This document shows positions 12,001 to 27,143 of a stretch of 64,000 nt of DNA, in pieces. The notes under the pieces were generated by a model, which saw nothing but the letters and a program-made list of their open reading frames with translations, had not been told where the DNA came from and did no database searches. The first letter of the stretch is position 1, and each line of letters starts with the position of its first letter. This stretch comes from Norana najaformis. Taxonomy: Eukaryota; Annelida; Clitellata; Crassiclitellata; Hormogastridae. The stretch spans positions 8,163,714-8,227,713 of the forward strand of contig OZ029919.1 of NCBI GenBank assembly GCA_964023275.1, in the 5' to 3' direction. A program made the translations under genes and the position numbers.

Positions 12001-15000
12001 CAGCTGAATTATTCTTGAGAAAAAAAAATTTTGCCACAATCTCAGTTAACTTTTCAGAAATTCTGATTTATATTTTAAAATCATTACATAATGTAAACAT
12101 GTAATTCTACAATGGCTGCATCAACAAAGAAGAAAACAAAGACAATAGTATACCAATCATTAATAATATCTAAACTTACAGTCAAACACGCATTTACACA
12201 CAACGTTGACACAGTTTTCTCTGTGCATGCAAATAATTGCTTCTCAAAGAAAATTAATCAGGGAATTCTAACAAAATTCAAGACCAAATGACTGCCATCG
12301 ACTGATGAATGAATCATTGACAAGTAACCGAAGAAATTTCTTCATAAGAAATTTCTTCATTTTGCTTATGCAGATAGCTCAAGCCTAATCCGAGACTCAA
12401 CACGACCTAGGCTAACATATGCAAGGGTTTTCAACCAGAATAAGTAGCAGGAGACACGACATCATTTGGCAAAATTCTCACCTGTGAGTGGTGCCAGCAA
12501 TGTCAGAAACTTTGAGCGCCATGTCGATGAGTCGTGTGAAGCAGCTGATCAGGTAGATTGTCACAAATGCATTCTGCAATTTCAAAATGTCAGCCAACTG
12601 ATGTGCAATTAGCTATTGGTTAATAAAGAATATACTTACTTACTTACTTAACTGAAGCCACATAACACGCCTTGTCCACGCACAAATTTACTCACTCATA
12701 GATCTATATCAACTCCTCTCCCCTTCTCTCTCTGGTCTTCTGGAAACCAGACTTGGTTCATGACATGGCATCTTTGGACAATCCCACTGACTTGATGCAG
12801 CACCTGTGAATAAGCTGGTGCCCTGCACTTAGCTTTTACATAGCACTTTAGAAATTTCAAGTTTACGATTACGGTTACAATCATCTTGCTTGCTGTAAAT
12901 AACAAAATGCCAAAACAAAATTATACATTTTTTGCGTGCTTTGCACTTCATCTAATGCCTTTCTGCAATGTGGTCATACCTTGCTTATTAGTGAACTGAG
13001 CTCAGACGGAGTGAGGTCGTCGTACTTTCCAGCAAATATTGGAATGGCCAATATGATGTAACTCAGGATACTCCCCATGTAATCAGCAACATTAACAAAA
13101 ACTGTCAAAATATCAAAATTTTTATCAATTTTCTTAATATATTCAACATGCAATTGCTTAATCAATGAACTCATCAAGTCTTCAAATCAAAGAACAGAAG
13201 ACTGGACCAGCCATATGTGCAACAGATGGCATTACAATACTGAAAAAATTATTTGCTGAAGAAGAAATTAGGCAAACGGCCCTACAAATACTCTTCCCTG
13301 ACATAGTAAATCAGAACATTTTTAGAACCGTTAATTAAAGAAAGTAGATAAATTCAGTTTCTTCGAAGCAGAACAAAAAAAAAACTTTCGTTCTTTCAAA
13401 TGGAACTAAAACAAGAGAAATCCTGATTCTCTGAAGTGTAACAATAAAATTGTCCGATTAAACTGCACTGCTTAAATTACATGACATAAGGGTATTGATT
13501 CATACATGCATACACACATGCACATACACAAATAAATACATAGAAATATGCACATATGCATACATAATTATGTATGTGTATATCCATGTATGCATACATA
13601 TATACAAACGCATGTATGCATACATATATACAAAAGTATCTACAGACATACATCCAGGTACACACACACGCGCGAGCGTGTGCACACACACATGCACACA
13701 CACACACACACAAACTGCAACGCTGAGTGTCACAGTGTGTCTTACACTCAAGAGCATACTGAGCCAGATTTAGGCGTTGCTGTATGCTGAGCAGACTGCC
13801 AAGCTTTGCGTTTGTCTTTGTCAACTCCAGCTGTCCACAACGATAAAAAGCGGCCGACTCTGAATTCGATCGGATCAGCATGTGTTTAAATCTACAGAAA
13901 AACAGCAGTGCCATCTGGAGTCCTCTCCAGCAATACTTTACCACGAGTGACCAAAACACTCTCAGACAATGTCATGCACCTCCGAAAGATTCTTTTACAT
14001 GAGCTATAAAAATTTTCAATTACATTACATTGCTTTACCTTCAACATGTAGATGATGATGTTTTACACGGGGCTTGGCTCTTACATTAACTTCATCTTTT
14101 ACCCAAGACCTTTGTGCTGTTCTGATGTTTATAAGGTCAACTTTCAAAATACTACCAGGTACCTCAAATTTAAAAAAATATTATCATGCCAAAAACGAAC
14201 TGAGCCACAGAAAACTTGAGCTAAAATAAAATTTATGCCAAAATGAGTTTTATATTTGCTGTCATGAACTGAATTTGGACTAAACTTGGTTTAAACTTTG
14301 GCTAAAACATGTCTGAATCTGGGTTAAAAAAATTTGGTAAAATAAATTTAGGCTAAAACGAATTTGGCTATAAAATCAATTTCGGCTAACATGAAATTTA
14401 ACTAAAATGAATCTCCCACACCGAAATACTAGTGTTGCTCAAATCTGAGGAGATATCATAGGGTCTACACCCTTTCTGCTTGAAAGATATGTGCCAAGTG
14501 TCAACCGTGCAACCAGTTTCTTCTGTAATCTAATAATAATAATGTTAACCAGATTACCGGTAGCTCAGTCAGTCATAAAGATGGGGTACATGAGATTGGC
14601 AATGGCATTGCAGTGAGCTATTTCAGACTTACCTGAAGTCTCCCTCCAGTTTCTCTTGCTTGAAAACCAGAGTGACGACTGGCGACATGAAGAATTTGTT
14701 TAGAATCGTTGATATGGCAAAGAATACGACGACGCACAGTGGTCCTATATATCCGGTACTAAGTACAAAGTAAAAAAGTAATCACAAATAAAGAAGTAAC
14801 TGCAACAGAAATAATTAACATAGTTTCTTATATTGGTGTATTGTGCGCTAAGGAGAGACCGAGAATTACGCTGCTGTACTGACAAAATGGACAAAACAAT
14901 TGGCCTGGTCTAAAGAAAACTAAAGGACAAGGAGCTGAACATCAAAGAACTAATCAGCCACTGCACTAAAAAACAGAACTCAGAGGTTCTTAGTAAGTGC

Positions 15001-18000
15001 TATATACATGCTCATATAAACAGAACAAATGTTCTGCATACTTCCTTATCTAGAACTGGAATGCCAAAACCCATATCAGTCTGAACACATCAAATTTCTA
15101 ACTAATCAAATTCATAATGATGACAAACAAACTTCACATTTAATCTAAGATGTCAACACCAGAACTGCCATCCTCTGACAGCCAGGGCTGTATTTCTAAG
15201 TAACAGCTCCATCTGACACTTTTACCACACGTACTGCCATGAACCACTATCTGCATTGCAAATGCATATTTTATTTCCAGGCTAGTAAGAATAAATCGGT
15301 GACTCTCATTCCAACATACAGTGGAGACCCATTTAACTCAGCACTGATAACAAGTAGTCAGTAAAAAAGTTCAGTTGCGTGTCTGACATTAAAGGCCCAG
15401 ATTATGCATCTGAATACATATTTCTGCAAAGTGCCATTAACAGATAGACTCAAAATGTTCAATATGCCATGACTGTGAATTTATACGTGGATGTTTAGAT
15501 GCGTTTAAGATATTTCAGCATATTTTCCCATTAGCACACAGTCCATTAACACATGGTCAAGGTGGCATTGGCTCCTGATGTCTGCCCAGGAAAGGGTCTC
15601 CACTGTAATTCTCTTTTGCCAAGGTGGACCAAGTGCACATCTGTGCAGATATGTTGAAAAGGTGTTATACAAATTTGCTGAATGAATGAATCACTGAAAA
15701 TTATAAACAAAATATAACATCAAGTTATAACTCCCCAACCTTTCTTACCTGGTCCATGTGTAGTAAGTGTAATAGGCAATAGTGAAAGGCGAAATGAGCA
15801 GATCTGCAATGATTTCACTGAAAGTTCGACACATTCTCTCAACGTCCTGGCTGATTCTCTGGTCACTGTTTGAAACACAAACAATTTAAATACATTAATT
15901 AAACAGTCCAATCTAAGACTCTAACAAAGCTGCAGCAATGAAGATGTTTAGTAAATCCAGAGGAGTGTTGCTTAATACTAACGCATTGTCAACTGTTGAA
16001 CTAAGAACGTTCAGCTGATAGAAGATGATGTCAGTGAAATATCCTGTGTGCAGATGTCGTGTTAGAAAACCCCGAGAACAGACGGCAAACACAGAGCAGA
16101 CGTACTTTTTAGAGGCACGAATCTATAAACAGAAGAAATTTTTCTTTTTTTAATGTAATATAATGAAACATTAATACAGATCCTTTTCCTAGTACTGCCA
16201 CTCAAACAGAAAATTGCAAGTAAATATTACTAAATATTGCGACTGTACGTAAATTTTTATTGTGACAAATATGGCAGATTTATTCAATATGTAATAAGAT
16301 GATGATCGGTTACCAGTAACTCAATTCTAACTGACAGCATAAGTTGAAGTCAATTACATCCCACTTGCTAAATAAGTTGTAAAACTAGACACAATCCAAA
16401 ATGATCTTTCTTCATAAATTCAACAAGATTTCATAGGTAAATCTAAATTTATGTTAAAATTTCTCCTCTAGATAAAAACAACAGAACTGCTTCACATTGA
16501 CTTACAAAGGCCATTGCTAAGATGATCAGAATTGCGATGATGGTGTGATTCGTGAACGCATTCCGATTCTTTTCACCAAGAATCCCAAAGTACTTGCTAG
16601 GTATCATTCCAACTTGAAAGATCACATACTGTTCTGCCAATTCAAAGATTAACTATGTCTCATCAAGATAATGCATACACATCAATGATTAACAGCATCT
16701 GAAAACAATATACAACTTGCTAACATATTCAGAATCACATTCATCAATTGAAATTTTTCAACTAAATAATTACGCTAATTACATAACCAGCTGAGTGGAA
16801 ATATTCCAAGTCTATCAGCGTTACCAGGGTTTGTCAGTTATTCCAAATTTTTGTCTGCAATTTATCCATACAGCCAGCCATGTCGGCTTTCATAAAATCC
16901 TTAAATTTCAAGTCAACCAATCAACGAATATGCACCAAGGACAAATCACTTAACCAAAATTAATCAAAAAATACCAAACTTAACTGGCACGTAAACATAA
17001 ACAGTGACAAACTTTACAAAGTGTCACATTTTCCATAAAAGTTGATAGACTTACCGAGAAGAACAAGGAGGAGCAACAGAAGAAACAGTAGCACGGTGCC
17101 ACTCTTCCATCGTGGAAATATCACAGTCAGAACTTTCCAGAACCGCTTGAAAAATACCCAGTTGAAACGATACCTAAAAGCAGCAAACACTGAAACAGAC
17201 CACGAACAGAATTCACAGCGATACAATGCTCAAGAAACACTTCCTTGCGCAATGCACAAATAACCAAAACAAATCTAAGACATCAGTCTTGGCAAATTCA
17301 GTTAGCTTTTGATGCATCCTACTAATAATCAGCATAATAACTAATTTGGAAAGGCTCAAATAAAAAAGAATTAATGAATCTAGATCAAAGCATAAGAGTA
17401 GGCCACAGGATGAATTGGACACCAATTCAAAAAAATTTTCAAACTTCAAGGTTCATTAGACTGAAGCAAGGTCACATTGCTCTTCTATAAACAACTATGA
17501 ACACATAGGTCTTGTTTTGCTCAAGTAATATCATCAGCCGAGACGTTACTGATGAGTCAATTAAAACAAAGTGAACTGCTTGAAACACAGCTTCACTCTC
17601 AAAGTCTTTGTGATGCTATGTTTGTTGGCCAGACAGAGTAAAACAATATAGCCATTTCAACCTCATCTGCAGAAACTGCTCCTGAACTGGTTTCAAACTC
17701 TGCAAATCGAGCATAACTGTTTCCACTTTAAACTGATATCATGTTCTTTTTAAGCAAAAAAGATACTTAAAACTTACACTTTCTTTTCTAACAGCCTGTG
17801 CATATGTAGTTATGCAATTTATTTACCTCCACAGATTTTTCTAAAGCACCCCAATACAAAAACTTTATTCTTATCAAAAATGCACAGATTTCACAGATAC
17901 TCTTTGCTAAAAGTATTTTCAAATCTTTACTCAACTCATCTCAACTCAACTCGGATGGATTTGCTAAAGAACCTCCAAGGCTTAACATTAGTATCAAACT

Positions 18001-19295
18001 TCATAGGGACGGAATACGCCATCTAGCATGTTACTAAACCATTTAGTTAGTTACTACATGGTGCGATATTAGAAATAGTAACAGTAATCCACTGGAGAAT
18101 TCCAGATGAAATCCATGATGTCAGAAAGACCAGGCAGTGTGTAAGAACATTGGAACCGGTGAGTTTGAGTCTGGATTTTAAACGACAACCACAAAAAGAC
18201 AGACTTTGGGATATTCCTTTGCTCACTCAGCATAGAAACACTTTTAAAATGCCAGGTAAATGAAAGAACAATTTCGTAGCGGGTAACACAGATTAATGAG
18301 AGATGGCAGTCAAACACCTTTGTGTGTGTGATATACCAAGTTGTCTGTCAGCTATGACAATTATCTGACCCATCCTACAAATTTGTGAACACTGCACACC
18401 TCTTGCAATCTCTGCACAGGTCTTTCACTCAAAACTGAAAACATCCCTCTTCCACAAATCCTATCTTGATTCCTCATCTTCCCCTTACCTCTCTCATTGC
18501 TCAGATTCTGTAGCATCATCACCCATAGCCACCTGACTGCCTGCATGACCCTTGGATCTTAACCTGGATTCTGCCAATCGATTTCGTTTTGACCTAGCGC
18601 CTGTGAATAACTGGTTCCCGTGACTTATTTTTCTTTAGGCGCTGTAAAAAGCTCGCGATTATCATTACGATTTATAATTATGCTTTGCAACAAGTACGCA
18701 GAGTGAACAAGATTCTTACAGTTAAAAACCTAACCTGTATAAATACTTTGGTCAAATTTTAGAACACAACCAGTCAAATATTGAGAAAACAAATAATTAC
18801 ATCACTCAGGAAAACATCCAAACTTGGCACTCTCGTCGTTTCCTCATCCTCGTCGCTACTCTGAACATGCTGGCATCATTCAACTCTAGTTGGGAACCTG
18901 TTGGTGGGGCTTCGCGTCTGGGCGTGAGCTTGCCACTGGTGACTCTTCTAATCATTTGAGCTATGTTTCCTAATGCATGAATGTTCCGTTCTTAATGACA
19001 TTAAACATCGTTAGCGCAGAGAGCGCCTCTTATGAGTTTATCTTGAAGAGGCGCTATAGAAATTTCAAATTACAATTACAAGTCTCACGCCCAAAGCCGG
19101 CACCATGACACTGAATCTCAATTATCGCTCACATCTTAAGCGCAAGCAAGGCTTTGATTTTCCAACTAAACCAGGTTCATAATGCTTTCATATCCAGCTG
19201 TCATTTACAATTAATCGATTGCATTTTCTTGCAAAGCTGATTAAACTAAGACGACACAGAAAGCTCTGATTTTAAGAAAAACAAACCTTGACATT
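6100..19295 (-). CDS. ABCD4: ABCD4-type half ABC transporter, 17 coding exons, 588 aa, complete
   Basis: Subfamily D half transporter. Human ABCD4 works with LMBD1 to export cobalamin from lysosomes; that role is inferred here from similarity. Exons in transcript order: 19288-19295, 17055-17173, 16506-16633, 15983-16122, 15749-15865, 14633-14758, 13746-13891, 12980-13101, 12482-12573, 11930-12013, 10806-10891, 9836-9946, 8993-9084, 8786-8819, 8119-8218, 7262-7338, 6100-6284. All introns are GT-AG and phases join to 1767 nt. A hydrophobic segment lies at residues 28-42 ([14 protein letters not shown]), followed by ABC-D motifs such as [14 protein letters not shown] and QEKLEGDFR. The nucleotide-binding domain has Walker A GDSGCGKS (405-412), Q-loop LPQKP (Q445), signature LSPGE (506-510), Walker B VLDE (D530, E531) and the H-loop SVGHR (H560). 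Human ABCD4 is about 606 residues and shares the LSPGE signature. The start is the only in-frame ATG: an in-frame TGA lies upstream, and the first exon codes just 8 nt. Confidence 0.95.
6760..6985 (+). mobile_element. LINE C-terminal fragment, broken frame
   Basis: In ABCD4 intron 16, opposite strand. Translated pieces such as [14 protein letters not shown] and, in another frame, ANPQLEDG resemble the basic C-terminal region of invertebrate LINE ORF2 ('AANPHLEDG'-like ends). Frames shift several times. It is a dead fragment. Confidence 0.5.
7028..7155. repeat. (TACA)n-rich microsatellite
   Basis: Imperfect TACA/CATA repeats interrupted by ACTGGT(G/A)CATAC units, in ABCD4 intron 16 about 110 bp from exon 16. 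Confidence 0.9.
8340..8425 (+). repeat. Retroposon 3' stem-loop end plus TACA-like tail
   Basis: CAGTACTTTGAGAGGTACTT followed by AAAAGGAGCTATATAAGTAC and a CATG/CATA tail. It matches the recurrent 3' end AGCGCCTTT...AAAGGCGCTATA seen elsewhere, here with a weakened stem. Located in ABCD4 intron 14. Confidence 0.6.
9405..9480 (-). repeat. Retroposon 3' stem-loop copy flanked by cryptic splice sites
   Basis: On the minus strand, arms AGCACCTCT and AGAGGTGCT (positions 9474-9466 and 9450-9442) form a perfect 9-bp stem, followed by a tail like ATACAGATTTATGATTACAG. This is the family-A 3' end. An AG at 9477-9476 and a gtaggt at 9404 frame a 71-nt open stretch. Its length is not a multiple of 3 and the flanking ABCD4 exons already join in phase, so it is not counted as an exon. 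Confidence 0.7.
10270..10590 (+). mobile_element. Family-A retroposon copy (LINE-like 3' end)
   Basis: This copy is about 300 bp. It begins with a decayed coding-like part ('TCATTCAAAACTGAAAACAT', as in LINE C-termini with SFKT.L motifs). Next comes the family block GCCTGTGAATAAGCTGGTCC, then GGGTGCTGTAGAAATCTCGG and an ATTAGG tail. The copy at 18360-18690 aligns along nearly its whole length. Located in ABCD4 intron 11. Confidence 0.75.
11293..11916. mobile_element. Inverted-repeat DNA element (MITE-like), 624 bp
   Basis: The ends are inverted: the left begins ACCATATGTATTCGCATGTA, and the reverse complement of the right end begins ACCATATATCCTCACTTACA. The first 7 bases are identical and similarity continues imperfectly. 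Inside is a partial duplication (TTTGCTCCACCTGG at about 11567 and 11670). No transposase frame is present. The right end lies 13 bp from the ABCD4 exon 10 splice donor. Confidence 0.65.
12599..12652 (+). repeat. Short dispersed repeat tail, second copy, (TTAC)n end
   Basis: Near-identical to 3238-3291 (GATGTGCAATTAGCTATTGG...), ending in ACTTACTTACTTACTTA. It lies in ABCD4 intron 8, just upstream of exon 9 in gene orientation. Confidence 0.7.
12690..12895 (+). repeat. Family-A retroposon copy, diverged
   Basis: Shares CACCTGTGAATAAGCTGGTG, then CACTTTAGAAATTTCAAG and an ATTACGGTTAC tail. Located in ABCD4 intron 8. Confidence 0.65.
13490..13715. repeat. CATA/CA-rich microsatellite cluster
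   Basis: Imperfect CATACATA and (CA)n repeats with a CGCGCGAG interruption, ending about 30 bp from the donor of ABCD4 exon 7. The Cys/Val/Ile/Tyr-rich frames that cross it are artefacts. Confidence 0.9.
14215..14420. repeat. Degenerate AT-rich tandem repeat
   Basis: Repeated variants of AATTTGGCTAAAA over about 200 bp in ABCD4 intron 6, too diverged for an exact period. Confidence 0.6.
15319..15605. mobile_element. Tc1/mariner-like MITE, 287 bp
   Basis: Perfect 12-bp terminal inverted repeats, CAGTGGAGACCC (15319-15330) and GGGTCTCCACTG (15594-15605), flanked by TA on both sides (15317-15318 and 15606-15607). TA target duplication is the hallmark of Tc1/mariner elements. It has no transposase frame, so it is non-autonomous. 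It lies in ABCD4 intron 5, 143 bp from exon 5. Confidence 0.85.
18360..18690 (+). mobile_element. Family-A retroposon copy (LINE-like 3' end)
   Basis: Aligns with 10270-10590: ATCTGACCCATCCTACAAAT start, TTTCACTCAAAACTGAAAAC, GCGCCTGTGAATAACTGG, and a GGCGCTGTAAAAAGCTCG end with an ATTACGATT tail. Located in ABCD4 intron 1. Confidence 0.75.
19015..19085 (+). repeat. Retroposon 3' stem-loop, perfect stem
   Basis: AGCGCCTCT (19022-19030) pairs perfectly with AGAGGCGCT (19047-19055). The AGAAATTTCAAATTACAATT tail follows directly. It is the cleanest copy of the stem-loop 3' end in the window. Confidence 0.75.
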
Positions 19296-19384
19296 GCGGT
19301 GTCCGCCTCCCCAGCCAAGGTCGTTCCGTTCAGTTTGAAGGGCTGCAACAAACAGATAACCCGACCACATCAACGTAAATGTAC

Positions 19385-19500
19385 ACGTTTTCTATAGCGA
19401 CGGTGTGGCCTCGACCCTGCTCATGTTTCAGTGAATTAAACGGGTGCGATCCTTCACCAACGCTGCCTGTTTCAATGGGCCCCACGATCTAAGATCCCAT
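19385..19500 (-). repeat. tRNA-derived SINE (family B), 3' part
   Basis: The minus strand reads GTGAAGGATCGCACCCG...GAGCAGGGTCGAGGCC..., then a CGTCGCTATAGAAA end, shared with copies at 20375, 36285, 56535 and 56985. The tRNA-like head is not evident here. It lies just upstream of the ABCD4 start. Confidence 0.65.
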
Positions 19501-20370
19501 ATATGGACCACAAAATATTTACTACCACTGTTATTATTGTTATTGTTATCATTATTAGCAGCAGTAGTAGTAGTAAAGAACTTTGGTCCGAATGTTGCGA
19601 AAAACGAATTAATTCTTTTCGTTATTTCTTTATAATTGTGCCATTATGCCTTTAATTGGCCCATAATGCATGCTAAATTAATAAAATGAATTATAATTTT
19701 CATAAGAAAAATTGTAATTATTATTAGTTAAACAGGCCAGGTTTGCTTAACTATGTTATTTCTTCCGAATTTTCCTCAATGTTTAGGCCAAAACACAAGA
19801 ATAATATATTATATTGTAACTCGCTTTCATCTGAATACAAACTGAGACTAACCCGTGTAATTCAAGTTTTGGCTGCAAATTTATGTAACAAAGCTTAGGC
19901 TTCCAGGCTATATTACTGTTGACAGATGCGAGCTGTTGAATCTAACTGTATCAACACATGGGGTGAACAATCATGAACTTCGATATTGTGTTCGAAGTTC
20001 GACTGTTATCGTAAAGCTTATGTTATAGACTATTTAACACTGCCCTTGAAGGTTAAATGTGTGTGTTAACTTAAGCCTACCACGACTGCTTTCCAGATTC
20101 AGTTTCATTTAATTTGTTCGAAGGTCTGCCTACAGGCGCATGATCTTCACAATGTTGTAATGTTTTGTTATAAGAGTTTAGAGGCTTAAATTAAATTTTA
20201 GCACAAACTAACGTTAATGTAATATAATTTTATGAAACCGTATATGTTATAAAAAGATTTTATATTAACTACTAACACATGAGTGACCATGTTGCCACCT
20301 TTTATTTGAGAACATGGGCATCCAGATTAGGTTTTAGTTAGCGGTGTGATTTAGGGCCTTCTGGGCTAGT
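19500..20370. other. Intergenic region between ABCD4 and PACRGL, part 1
   Basis: AT-rich sequence with no supported coding frame. It must contain upstream regions of two divergent genes, but I cannot point to a specific promoter element. Confidence 0.5.
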
Positions 20371-20374
20371 TAGC

Positions 20375-20556
20375 TACATTGGTTAAAGTGTAGGCCTACG
20401 TCAAGAGGCCTCTATGCGTGAGTATGCCGGTTCGCATACCAATAGTGGAGATTGAAATCTCAGGGTAGTACGGTCTTCTACATTCATTGAAAAATTAGCA
20501 TGGTCAATGAAAACGGTCGCTATAGAAACCGTGTACATTTACATTAGCCATCACAA
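20375..20556 (+). mobile_element. tRNA-derived SINE (family B), nearly complete
   Basis: A tRNA-like head carries an A-box-like TGGTTAAAGTG at 20380-20390 and a B-box GGTTCGCATACC at 20429-20440. The family-B body and the 3' end CGGTCGCTATAGAAACCGTG plus TACATTTACATT follow. Box spacing fits an internal RNA polymerase III promoter. The same head is present in the minus-strand copy ending near 57228. Confidence 0.8.
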
Positions 20557-21510
20557 TCCACGTAGAATCTACATACCTATTCACTGGGCGGTTAACTATA
20601 TCGTGGAAGTTAAAATTGGGCGCTAGTTGACCCATTTGCTGTGTCATAGTAACGGCACCCAGCGTTTCGCCTCTTGGTTATGAGTTTATGTTCCTTAATT
20701 ACTGTTATCGCAGTAATTATCGTAAACGTAAACAAAGTTCACGGACTGTTTTTCTGTTGAAGACCTTCTCGGTAAAAAATGTGCCTTTTTATTTTCTAGG
20801 TATGTCTTGAGGAACTAAAACGAATTTTGTCAGTAGGAACCGAGTAGCCTTGTCACTTATTCAGTTCTAGTGCTTACTTCAAATTTTGTCATTTTTGCGA
20901 GCTTAATGGCCGACGAGCTCGCAACAGCGTGCGGTGATGTGGAACCTGCAAATCCCCATTGGCAGCAGAATGCATATAGAATGCTTAGTCATTAGATAGT
21001 TTCACTTATTAAATAGAAATAACAATAAACAGAAATAATAATAATGTGTGTGTGTTTCGTCTAGAAAGGCGCGACCCCAAAGTTGGGGGATCTAATGGTT
21101 GAGATAACGAGATGACTAGAAATGAAAACATCACTTTCTTGTTTGCAGGGCTGGAACAGAATTAACTATTGCACACAAATTTGTGGTTAAGACCCGCTGG
21201 ACATGGTGTACAGCACTGCTACTGGTGATTCAGTTTACCCCAGCAAAGTAACCCACTTTGATAATCTAAAACTTGAAGGACCACCTCAAATCTTCCAGCA
21301 GTGTTCAAGCTAAAATTAAACTTGCACAGAAAAAGAAAAAGGCTTAACAAAATGTCCAAAATTTAGACTTACTAAAAGAGTCAACAAACAGTGCTGAAGA
21401 CTGAATTTGGATTTCTCCTGCAGCTGAAAACATTTGACGTCTGTTGTGGGCTGTGAATGCTGTTGAGACTTATGTTTTCCTGAACTATTCTTTCAGTCAT
21501 CTGCTCTAGA

Positions 21511-26785
<5,275 letters not shown>

Positions 26786-27143
26786 CGTACTGGAATACCT
26801 TTGCTTGAATGTGGTGGCTTTGTTTTAGTATGTGTGTACTGATGTTGTGCCAATGTGAATGCACTGATGCCTTCTCCAGGTGGACATTTGAAGTGAAACT
26901 AGTCCTTAGTACTGCACTGTTTCAAGTGTTCCAGATATATCTTGGTGACTGGTCCTTTAGTTTGTGAGAAAGTGTAGAAACTGACTGAGGAAGTGTTGAA
27001 GGAAAGAAATGCTGGAGAATGAACAGTTAGGAAAACGATAATACTCGAATTTTGTGATTTACAAAGTTAGTTTGTTTCGACTGCTGTGAATTTTTAGGAC
27101 TCCATTGTGACATACATTAGTATTATCACGATAAGATATATTA

